Below, in pieces: positions 30,497 through 41,712 of a stretch of DNA of 60,000 nucleotides; position 1 is the first letter of the stretch, and every line of letters begins with the position of its first letter. The stretch covers positions 68,381,084-68,441,083 of the forward strand of contig CM055099.1 of assembly GCA_029204225.1 (NCBI GenBank), in the 5' to 3' direction. Under the pieces are notes generated by a model. The model saw only the letters and a program-made list of their open reading frames with translations, had not been told where the DNA came from and did not search any database. This DNA is from Diphasiastrum complanatum. Lineage: Eukaryota; Streptophyta; Lycopodiopsida; Lycopodiales; Lycopodiaceae. The translations under genes and the position numbers were made by a program.

Positions 30497-31570
30497 TTGG
30501 AGATGGCAAACATCAATGAGGCAATTTTGGGCGATGCAAGCAAACTTGATGGGGCTTCTAACTACAACATCTGGAAACTCAAAATGAAGAGCATTTTGAT
30601 GGAGAAAGAGTTGTGGGAGATCATGGCAGGTATTGAAGTCCGGCCAAATACCACTCCAGGTGACATAAGGGCCTTTGATAAAAAGACGCAGAGAGCATTG
30701 TCCTTGATCAATCTTTCAGTGAAAGTCCATGTGATCACTCATATAAGTGATGCCACAACGACTAGGGGAGCTTGGGAAGCTCTTAGAATGCAATTTCAAA
30801 CTTGCAATCCAGCTCGAGCCATGTTCTTGAAGTCGAGATTGAACGCAGTAAGGATGGAAGAAAGTGAATCAGTGGGATCTTTCTTCACCAGGATAAAGGA
30901 GCTGAGAGATCAACTTGTGGCGATTGGAGAACCAATCAGGGATATTGAATTGGTACATACTACAATGAGTGGTGTCTCAGAAGGGCTACAGATGTTTGTG
31001 AGCAGCATTGCTTCGAGAGAGAGGTTGCCTACTTTTGAAGACTTCCACGGAATCATGTTGCAAGAAGAGCAGCGTCGCGAAGTGGTGAAGTCAAGGCAAA
31101 CTCCACAGGAGGATCAAGCCTTGCTTGCTAAAGGCAAGCAGAAAGAATGGAAAAGGATTCCTAAGAAATCCAAGGATGATGATGATGAGGGAGAGTCGTC
31201 ATCAAAAGGGAAAAAGAAGAAGAAAGGCAAATGTTACTATTGCCACAAACCGGGTCATTGGGCATGCGAGTGTTATAAGAAGAAAGCAGACATAAAGGCG
31301 GGAAAAGTGACTGAACAAGGAAACATTGCCGAAGATGATGGAGAAGATGACGAGACAAGTGTCTTCTCATCGGCATTGACATCCCAAGTTGATGATGGTG
31401 CCAGATGGTTCATGGATTCAGGCGCCACAAGGCATATGACCAGGAAACATGATTGGTTTGAAAAATTCTCACCAATCCATGATGGGGATAAGGTCACTCA
31501 AGCCAATGGAGAGGAATGCCAGATACCTGTGCGAGCAATGTACCTGTGTAGTTTTCTGATGGCAAAATAA
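30497..31570 (+). pseudogene. F gag, zinc knuckle and protease start (357 codons open)
   Basis: Gag begins MEMANINEAILGDASKL (a second ATG at 30503 is equally possible) and includes NYNIWKLKMKSIL, TRGAWEALRMQF and FFTRIKELRDQLVAIG. The knuckle CYYCHKPGHWACEC follows a Lys-rich linker, and protease WFMDSGATRHMT (DSGA) comes near the end. The frame stops at 31570, inside the protease, and pol resumes in another frame. Confidence 0.85.
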
Positions 31571-32540
31571 AAAACATCCCTAATGTACTTTATGTTATTG
31601 GACTCAAAAAGAGTTTGCTTTCTATTGGTGTAATGGCAAATCAACATCTTAAAGTTGAATTTGTCAAGGATGGATGCCTTATGAAGGACATGAACCACAA
31701 CCATAAAGTGGTGGCGAAGGGTTATAGAGATAGTAACTGTGGCCTTTATAAATTGGATGCTGCAGAACCAGGTGAATATGGTTTGGCTATCTCAACAGCA
31801 TCTCAATCCGAGTTGTGGCATAGAAGACTTGGTCATTTGAACTATGGGAGCTTGAGATTGATGTCAAAGCTGAAGATAGTAATAGGGTTACCGGCATTGC
31901 AGGATGATCATCATGCAATATGTGAAGGATGCATCATGGGAAAGCATCACAGGGAGATATTCAAGAAAGGTGGAGCTGCAAGAGCTAAGAAACCGTTGGA
32001 ACTCATTCACAGCAACCTGTGCGGCCCAATGAAGACCATGTCATTGGGGAAAGCATATTATTTTATGACTTTTATAGATGATTACTCTAGGAGGACATGG
32101 ATTTATTTCTTGAAGAAGAAATCTGACGCTTTTGCTCGCTTCAAGGAGTTCAAGACTTTGGTAGAGAACCAATTGGATGCACGCATCAAAGTGCTATGAT
32201 CTGATAGAGGGGGCGAATACAAATCTGATGATTTTGAAGATTTTTGCAAAGAACACGGCATCAAAAGACAATTCACATAGTCACACATGCCGCATAGTAA
32301 TGGTGTAGCTGAAAGGAAAAACATGACTATTATGGAGAATGCACGCTCCATGATGAAGCAAATGGGCTTGATCGATTCACTTTGGTCGGAAGCATGCAGT
32401 GCGGCAACATTCTTGCAAAACAGGAGCCCTACAGTTGCGATTCCAAATGTGACTCCCGAAGAAGCATTTACTAGAATAAAGCCAAAAATCGACAAGTTTC
32501 GTGTCATTGGATGTAAGGCCTATGTACATGTGCCAAAGGA
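31571..32540 (+). pseudogene. F integrase, mutated core
   Basis: The frame holds LLSIGVMANQHLKVEF, SELWHRRLGHLNYGSL and CEGCIMGKHHR. The first catalytic Asp is Asn (HSN, codon 32014-32016). FIDDYSRRTW is intact. A TGA at 32197-32199 sits where Arg precedes SDRGGEY. After it come a TAG at about 32277, then HSNGVAERKNMT with the catalytic Glu. Integrase cannot be made or be active. Confidence 0.85.
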
Positions 32541-34072
32541 GGAGTGAAAGAAACTTGATGCCAAAGCAATCAAGTGTATCTTCATTGGTTATGATGAAAG
32601 GATGAAAGCTTACAGGTGTTTTGATCCTATAATAAATAAGATTCACATTAGCAAAGATGTGATCTTTGATGAAACACATAGGTATGAAGATGAAGACCAT
32701 GCAAGTGGTGAAAGCATCAAAAGACTTCCCACAATTCTGGAGGAAGAAGATGAAAAAGATGCTCCACAAGATGATGCACGTGAAGACGAGAGTTGAGAGG
32801 ATGAGTTTGAAAGGACACCACCTACTCAAGAGCCTAGGGGGAGGTACTTGCCAATAGGAGAAATAAAGGAGAAATCGGTTAGAAGTAAGAGACATTACTT
32901 AGACACTCCTTGGGATACATACTCTCCACGTAGTGTATCACCTGAATCTAAGATACCAAAATGGTATGAAAAGATCATGAAGGACGTAAAGCTTAATCAA
33001 ACAGGATCTAGCACACAAGGCGAAGTGAGAAGATCAACGCGGGAAAGGAAGTCTCCCAATCGTTATCATGTGAACTATGCCCTAATGACTGACATTTTGA
33101 AGTGTCGAGAGCCATCAACCTTTGATGAGGCAAAAGATCACAAAGAGTGGCAAAGAGCAATGGAAGAAGAGATAGAATCCATCCACAAGCATGATACATG
33201 GGAGTTGGTTGATTTACCACTTGGAAAGAAACCCATTGACAACAAATGGGTGTTTAGAACAAAGTTTCATGCGGATGGCACAATGGCAAAGTATAAGGCC
33301 CGCCTAGTAGTGAAGGGTTATGAGCAAAGCAAAGGAATTGACTATAAAGAGACATTTGCTCTAGTGGCTAAGTGGACTACACTACGCCTTATCATTGCCT
33401 TAGCATCTCATTTTGGGTGGAAGATCCATCAAATGGATGTGAAGTCTGCATTTTTGAATGGTGACTTAGAGGAAGAAGTTTACACGGTCCAACCGTAGGG
33501 CTTCATGGCAAAAGGGCAAGAACAGAAGGTATGTAAACTACATAAAGCACTTTATGGCCTTAAGCAAGCACCACGCACATGGTATGGACGCATTGACAAT
33601 TACTTTCTTTCTCATGGGTTTGTAAGAACAAATTCAGATCCAAACCTTTTTGTTCTTATAAATGATGACAACATTGCCTTGATTGTACTTTACGTTGAGG
33701 ATATCATTATCACGGGCAATGATGAGAACCTCACTCGTTCTATCAAAGCCAACTTATGCAAGCAGTTTGGGATGACAGATTTAGATCTTATGCACTATTG
33801 CTTGGGTGTCGAAGTATGGCAAACTAGCAGTGATATCAGGTTATGTCAAAACAAGTATGTGGGCGAGATATTGGAGAGATTTCACATGACAGAGTGCAAA
33901 CCTTCCATCACCCCTTGCGAAGCTGGTAAGAAATTATCTCGTATTGATGATAGTGCACATGTTGATGCTACACTATTTCGTCAGCTAGTTGAGAGTTTGA
34001 TATATCTTATGACTACACAACCTGATATCTGCTATGCTGTAAGTTTGATTAGCCAATTCATGTCATAGAATT
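32541..34072 (+). pseudogene. F reverse transcriptase with stops and YVDD changed to YVED
   Basis: Post-integrase KCIFIGYDERMKAYR and KDVIFDE are followed by a TGA near 32794. RT starts EWQRAMEEEIESIHKHDTW and includes NKWVFRTKFHADGTM, ARLVVKGYEQSKGIDY and HQMDVKSAFLNGDLEE. A TAG lies at 33496, then LHKALYGLKQAPRTWY. The catalytic YVDD is YVED (codon 33697-33699). A stop at 34066 and a short deletion precede RNase H. Confidence 0.87.
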
Positions 34073-34609
34073 TTGAGGTATGTGAAAGGCACACCTAACC
34101 TTGGTCTAATCTACAAAAGACAAAGTGTTCTACCTAAGTTGCAAGGTTATGTTGACGCTGATTGGGCAGGAAGTATAGATGATAGAAAGTCAACAACAGG
34201 TTATGCCTTCAATTTTGGTAGCGGTTGTTTTTCATGGTCTAGCAAGAAGCAAGATACTATTTCTCTTTCTTCCATAGAAGCCGAATATAAAGCATTGAGT
34301 TCTGCTACCCAGGAAGCTGTTTGGCTACGTAAGTTGTTATGTGAAATTGGCATGAAGCAGGTAAATCCCACTGTTATTTCTTGTGATAGTCAAAGTGGAA
34401 TACAATTGGCTAAAAATCCTATCTTTCATGCAAGGACAAAACATATTGAAGTAAAATATCACTTTGTGTGTGAAAAGTTACAATCTGAAGATATAACTAT
34501 TGTACATTGTTCTACGTTATTACAAGTTGCTGATATATTTACGAAAGCTTTAAGTAAAGAAAAGTTTGAGACTTTTAGAACCAAACTTGGCTTAGATCTG
34601 GTTATGTAA
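34073..34609 (+). pseudogene. F RNase H domain
   Basis: An open frame with YVDADWAGSIDDRKST, SKKQDTISLSSIEAEYKAL, DSQSGIQLAKNPIFHARTKH and VADIFTKALSKEKFE, the complete copia RNase H domain. It is cut off from RT by the upstream stop and small deletion. Confidence 0.85.
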
Positions 34610-34699
34610 AAAGCCTTTACTTGTAATACTATCATGGAGGTATGTTCCATGAATAGAGTAAACTCAAAAAAAAAGAGACGTTGATCATTGAGGGAGAGA

Positions 34700-34935
34700 G
34701 TTAAAATAGCAATGATCAACTTATATAGTGCTTTCTTATTTCGACGGCACCACGTGTGCTTGGTTCTAGAGTTATCGGGCCATCTTTCTTTTACAAGCCC
34801 TATGAGTGGTTTTAAGCAACTTATCTTTGTACTTACTTAGGAGTACAGTTTGAGATGAGTAATTCTGTGTTCTTGTTGCACTTGACGTTGTGTTGTGGTG
34901 ATTGATTTGGTCGGGTGTTTAAACTGTGTTTTCTT
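34700..34935 (+). repeat. F 3' LTR (236 bp)
   Basis: Copy of 29084-29326 with several substitutions and small indels. It contains ACCACGTGTGCT near 34744. The preceding polypurine tract is about 34689-34699. Confidence 0.82.
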
Positions 34936-34983
34936 AACTAAACTTATCAATCTGACTGCCAACACCTCGTCCTAAAACAGACC

Positions 34984-35470
34984 ATGCTGGAGCAAGAACG
35001 TGAATCTCTCCGAGCTTCAGAGAGATCGCTCAAGGATTATGTCTGCCAACTAGAACGCAATATATCAAAAGAGCAGACAGAGAAGCAGCGGGCCCAGGCC
35101 AATTTCAAGACTCAACAAGAGGCCTTGGAATTGAAAGTCCAATAAGCAGACTAGCAAGTGCAGGCCTTCCAGGCTGTCCTAGACCAAATGATAGCCACGG
35201 CAAAAGATGAATCGCCGGCCGCTCAAAAGTTGCAGAGGAAGCGTGCCGAATATTACAAGGACCACTCTGGCCGCGTGTTGCAGACATACCAAGATCAACA
35301 AAAACTTCATGACGTTGAGCTCCACTCCAAGTATGCCGAGCTAGCAACCCTAAGTGCCATGCTCCAAGAAGACGAGCAAGTGCTCCAGGCAGTAGCAGGC
35401 CAGTTAAGAACCCTCAAGAAGGAGTTCAAGGCCATTCTAGAGTTTTTCACCGCTCTAGACAATAATTTAC
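34984..35470 (+). pseudogene. Coiled-coil protein fragment, unrecognised
   Basis: The forward frame reads MLEQERESLRASERSLKDY, QLERNISKEQTEKQRAQAN and EALELKVQ. Two stops (about 35143-35153) follow, then an Ala/Gln/Lys/Glu-rich helix with AQKLQRKRAEYYKD, VLQTYQDQQKLHDVEL and QEDEQVLQAVAGQLRTL. The heptad-like spacing suggests a long coiled coil. It might be a gag-like or host-derived piece. The GC-richer codons differ from the retrotransposon next door. Confidence 0.35.
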
Positions 35471-36655
35471 CTCTTACTTTTCAGTATTTGATTAGATTAG
35501 TTTTTTTATTATTTTTCTCTACCATTTTCGGCTTTCCCCTCTCTAATTCTGATGTCATATTGATCAAATTGCATCGGAGGTCGATAAAAATATTTTTGTT
35601 TTTGTCGTCCTTACTGGATTTATCCAGGTTAAGGATTTCGGCTATTTTTGCGATGTTTTCGGAAGTCCTCCACTCTTTTTTGTAGCCAGCCTTTGTGCCA
35701 TCATTATTTTTTCACAAGATTGAATTTTTTACCATTACCTCATTTCCCTCTTCTTCTCTTTTTGTTTATTCCCTTGTGCATATACCTCCTCCTTTTTTTC
35801 CCGTTGCCGCTCAACCTTATTGTAAAATTTTTTCTCACTTTTCGCCACAATTCCTTTGCCACCCACACTCTAAAATCTTTTTCGGAATCCCAAATTGGCC
35901 ACTCGTTGGCCCCGTACACCAGTTAAGCCATTTGCATTTTTTGTCACTCGAAACTATTGAGCATCGTAGATGACGCAACTTCTCTAGCCCAATGTTTATT
36001 CCCATGCTAGTTCTTTTGGTGCTTGTGATCAACTCAAACCACTCCAAGCCCAATGTCGGGTTCACCACGCCCAACATTTTGCCCATCTTGTTGGTCCAAT
36101 GTAGGTGGATTGCAGACATGACATCTTTGACTGTTTTATGTGCCTTTTCCAAACCTGCTTTAAACTTGGCTCTTGATTCATCAAGCTCTCTATTTATGTC
36201 ACTCTATAACAAACCATAGGAATTTTAGAAATTGATTGTGTGTCAAGTACATAATGTGTCATACACATGATAGCTCAACACATATTGCAAAGGTATAGCT
36301 GCACATAGTAGAAATTCATAAGAATGACAAAGCACCTAAACCAATGCATAAGTGCCCAACCTCAAATAGGACATGAGTGAGCATGTATCTAGTAAGTGGA
36401 TACCACATAATATTTCCATGTTTCATTTCTATGGATCTTATTCTGTCTACTTCAACCACCTCACTTCTTGTGAATTTAAGTTTGAACTATTTTGTGGAAC
36501 ACTCGCAAAGATGCCTCAAACTAAACAACTGATTTCCCAGCTCGATTTAAACAATCCCGACCTCATTCAATCTACCACTAACACAAAAATATCAATCAAT
36601 GCAACATTGAAAAAAAATTGAGCAGCATGAAAACAGAGCCCCAAAAAACATAACA
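35471..36655. other. No gene recognised
   Basis: T-rich stretch (35490-35840) and then mixed sequence. The open frames lack motifs. Confidence 0.45.
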
Positions 36656-36659
36656 ACCT

Positions 36660-36960
36660 GTTCACCTAATTCATGGATGCCAATAATTCCATGCCACTTT
36701 TAGCATCAGGCTGGATAAAGTTTGCTTGCACAAGCACATGTTTGCTCTTGTCGCAAAAAAACTCTTCATTGATGGCCTCCATCCATCCAACAACATGATG
36801 GTTACCATCCCAACAGGTAAACATGCGTCACTGCATGTCAGTCTAAGATGGATCACGTGAAACCGTCTCATCAAACTCTGCACTCAAATGATCCCATATT
36901 GGATCCCATAGCACCTTCATGTGATCCTTCTTTGCCCCGAAGAAGTGGCCATGGATAGTG
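36660..36960 (-). pseudogene. Degraded fragment with a CWDGNHxxxGWMEAI motif
   Basis: The - strand reads DPIWDHLSAEFDETVSRDPS, two stops, then FTCWDGNHHVVGWMEAI and FIQPDAKSGMELLAS. DGNHR-like motifs occur in ParB-like folds and in some large plant gene families of unknown role. I cannot name the family. Stops show that it is dead. Confidence 0.28.
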
Positions 36961-37825
36961 TGAAGTCAACCTTATTCTCAATATCATTAGCAACATCTGA
37001 ATCTGTTATTTTCATAGTGTTAATAGAGATGGAATTTTGTGTCTCTTCAACTTTAGCTTTTGCATCCATATTCAATTGGCCATTCATGATTTTTGGTTCT
37101 AACTAATCAACCATCTACACATGAACAACAACGGAGCAAGTGATGCATTTAAAATAATTTATTGAGTATGTATTGAATTGCTAATAGAATGGCAATATTA
37201 CCTCATCGGTCGATACGACTTCAATGGTCGATACTGCCTCAACCATTTGTTCTTCTATTGTGTTCATACTTGTCGCTAGAAGCGGTACTCTGGCTCGCAA
37301 TCTTATCAAAACCATGCTGTGTCAGAAAAGATCAAAAAGTTCTTGTCACATTCAAAACAACAATGAGACAACTTTTCTTATACTATGAAACTATGATGTA
37401 GCAGTTACAAGAATTAGCAGTTTTTGACTAAGATTTGGATTCATCAATATGAAAGCCCATGCTAGAAACATAAACCTTAAGCACATAACAATACGGAATG
37501 AATTCCTTGAACTCCCTTATGAAAGACCGGCTTATAGCATGGAGTAGTTAGCATCAAACGATGCTCAATTGTTGCTAGTTTCAAATTAGTGTCTGCCACT
37601 TAGTAGGACAAAACCCACCCGAGTACACATAAATCTCAAATATGCATCCATACATATCCTTATTCATGACTTTGTTGGAGCTTTGGATCCTAAACCTTAA
37701 ATGACAATATCATATGGGAGAAGTGTTAAACCTCTCACCGCGCCAAGACCCAGCCTACCAAGCCATCTACCTATAGACACCCAAGTTCCATCACCAACAA
37801 CATATGTCATCTAGCTTTGAACGCT
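36961..37825. other. No gene recognised
   Basis: Short frames only; no repeats of note. Confidence 0.45.
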
Positions 37826-38190
37826 AAAAAATGGCAAAAAAATTTGCCTTGCCAGCGATCTAACAGGGCAAAAAATTTTACCATTTTTAAAATAGATAGC
37901 CATCATCCATGGCAAAAAAACTTTTTGCCCTAATAGACCAGATGAAAGAGAAAAAATGGCAAAACGTTTTTGCCCTACCAATGATCTGGCAGGGCAAATT
38001 TTTTTTGCTAGTTTTCTCTCTTTCTTGCGTTCTGTTAGGGCAGTAAGTTTTTTGCCATGGACATTGGCTATCTATTTTCAAAACGGCAAAAGAATTTTGC
38101 CCTGCCAACGATCTGTTGGAAGGCATTTGTTTTTGCCCTGCTAGATCGTTGTGGTAGGGCAAAAGTTTTTTGCCATTTTTAAAATAGATC
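37826..38190. repeat. Foldback element built of GGCAAAA/TTTTGCC arms
   Basis: The segment about 37831-37900 pairs with about 38070-38140, and 37885-37960 pairs with 38010-38085. The arms share AAAATAGATAGCC...CCATGGCAAAAA and are roughly 80-85% complementary by eye. The words GGGCAAAA and TTTTGCCCT recur about ten times. A further partial copy (TAGGGCAAAAG...TTTTTAAAATAGAT) ends at 38190. It resembles a hairpin MITE. No TIR family or target duplication was recognised. Confidence 0.62.
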
Positions 38191-38367
38191 ATTACATCGA
38201 AGATTTTAAGACCAGCTAGAAAGACACGGTATTCACCAAAGCAGGAACGAGACTCTATTTCATGAAGAGTCCTGAAACCAAAACACAGTTTCAGGACAAT
38301 GGGTTAGCTACTTTAGCCTATGTAGTTCCTCTTGTGCAGGAAAATGATGCCAATATAGTGAGGCTCA

Positions 38368-38492
<125 letters not shown>

Positions 38493-38611
38493 TGAGGCCA
38501 TAGCAAGAAATAATTCAAGTAACAAAAAAAGGTCATTCAAAAATATATGAAAAAATAAAAACATAGGAAAAAAGTAAAAAGTGAAAAGTGGATAGCATCT
38601 GGGGATGCCAT

Positions 38612-38700
38612 ACCAAAATTCAAAAATATTGCCAACATAGACAAGAATCATAGTTTTCACAAAAATTCAAAAATATTGCCAACATAGACAAGAATCAATA
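38612..38700 (+). repeat. Tandem duplication of a 46-bp unit
   Basis: AAAATTCAAAAATATTGCC and the following AACATAGACAAGAATCA occur at about 38613 and again at about 38661. Confidence 0.75.
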
Positions 38701-38803
38701 TGATACCAAAATTTGTAAAGACCATGGTTAAGAGTCCATTTTTCCATCACAACTTTGCTAGGATATAGAGTAGCTTCTAAGATGCAACAATCACAACTTG
38801 TGG

Positions 38804-39460
<657 letters not shown>

Positions 39461-39494
39461 ACCATAGCAAGAAATAATTCAAGTAACAAAAAGG

Positions 39495-39571
39495 ATCAAC
39501 ATTCAAGAAGTCTTTAACAAAGCTTGAGGATTAAGAAGGACCCTCAAAGACATCTCCATCAACCACCAAAG
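39495..39571 (+). pseudogene. B2-family gag fragment
   Basis: GGATCAACATTCAAGAAGTC to ATCAACCACCAAAGT matches the gag linker of B2 (the reverse complement of about 12708-12781) with a few changes. It is in the same orientation as the LTR piece before it. Confidence 0.78.
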
Positions 39572-40090
39572 TATCATATCCAAAGAAGTAGACTATCGTG
39601 GGGCCCTTGCTCACCCATTTGGCAATGCACCAACCGACAGGCCTCAAGGTGTCGTCAATGTAGACACCAATGATAATAATTTCAACATCTATGATCTTTA
39701 CATAGATGTTATAATTGGCTATTAGAGGCTGGAAACCTAAGGAGCTAAGTGTGTGATCCTTCTTCTTGTACCACTGCCTGGCGAATTGTTTCAATCCGTA
39801 GATGCTCTTGCGCATCCTGCAGGCATAGTCAGTAAATGGCTCGCAAGTAAAACCTAGTGGTTGGTCCATGTAGATTTCTTCCTTCAGATCTCCATGTAGA
39901 AATATTTCTTCTCGTCTATAATATGGATTTTTAGATTGTAGGCTACTACATATGCAAACAATATGCATAATGATGTATGTTTGACCATAGGAGAAAAGAT
40001 ATTAGTGTAGTCTTTGTGAGAATCCCTTTGCAACTAGTTTGGCCTTGTATTTTGATACATTACCATCTGGTCCGTATTTTGTTTATTACC
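39572..40090 (-). pseudogene. Copia reverse transcriptase fragment of another family
   Basis: The - strand reads [18 protein letters not shown], a shift, then FLHGDLKEEIYMDQPLGF, MRKSIYGLKQFARQWYKK, SLGFQPLIANYNIYVK and GVYIDD (YVDD motif). The homology ends after YIDD near 39650. It abuts the B2 gag piece head-on, so this block is a patchwork. Confidence 0.72.
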
Positions 40091-40136
40091 CAGACGTTGT
40101 GGTTTGCATATTGTCAGCCTTGCCCTTCGCTCTTGG

Positions 40137-40945
<809 letters not shown>

Positions 40946-41560
40946 CAGAAAAGCATGCTTTACCAGAAAGCACTATATTCCAAGATAGAGGGGGCGCGCC
41001 GAATCACACCAGAACTATAGGGGGGAGTCCGGCAGACAAAAACTTGGGCAGCTCAACCAGCGCCAGGAATCCAGTCGCCAGGTCTCAGCTCCCTCTACCA
41101 GCACAAGCTAGGCACAATACCCAGCACGTGTTGGTGGCCTCGAGATCAGTCAGTCTATGTATGAATGTAACCTCTTCCAAATTTAATAAAGTTTTGGTTC
41201 AAGTGGAAGGACCCTTACTACAACCTTTTTGCGTCGTCGGCGCCTAAGGGTCCACGTCACCGACGTGTGGTTTGCCGCTATGCCATTTGGTCAGTTTGGC
41301 GACCCACTATGCCTTGAGTTCCATGTGTGGCTTGTCTTTGCCTTTGGTTACCTTTTGGGGACGGATTCTGAGTTGGCTTTCGGGTTGGTTGGGATTCCAG
41401 TTTTCTTAAGTCTGAATGGTTAAGCTTGTTACATTTCTAAGTTGGCTTTTATGTAAGTGCATGATGGATGAATGTTAGACTTAATCGCGTGTTGGGGAAA
41501 CCGCTCAAGTCCTAGCGCCCTTTGAGGCGCCGGCGCAACGCCTATACTACAACTGGCTAC
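40946..41560. other. GC-richer segment, possible retroelement end
   Basis: It contains AATAAAGTTTT (about 41183), a polyadenylation-like signal, then CTTACTACAACC and GGCGCC. This might be the R/U5 part of an unrecognised LTR. No coding motif was found. Confidence 0.3.
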
Positions 41561-41561
41561 A

Positions 41562-41712
41562 ACTAAAGGCAGCGAAAAAGTAGAAGGTGCCTTAGACTAA
41601 AGGCAGCGAAAATGCCGAAGGTGCCTTAGACTAAAGACAGAGAAAATGTCGAAGGTGCCTTAGACTAAAGGCAGCGAAAAAACCGAAAAAGCTAAAGGTG
41701 CCTTAAAAATGA
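41562..41712 (+). repeat. 34-bp tandem repeat
   Basis: Three 34-bp units of ACTAAAGGCAGCGAAAA...GAAGGTGCCTTAG and a longer fourth. Related GGTGCCTTAA/TTCTAAGGCATT pairs continue to about 41890. Confidence 0.88.

Larger units (their letters stand above)
29084..34935 (+). mobile_element. Copia element F, complete in structure but inactivated
   Basis: LTRs at 29084-29326 and 34700-34935 are flanked by AACTA at 29079-29083 and 34936-34940, a perfect 5-bp target duplication. The primer site TGGTATCAGAGCCC is at 29331, and a purine tract GAGGGAGAGA precedes the 3' LTR. Gag, protease, integrase, RT and RNase H follow in copia order but with at least six stops or shifts. The LTR ends do not follow TG..CA if the duplication is taken at face value. 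Confidence 0.9.
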
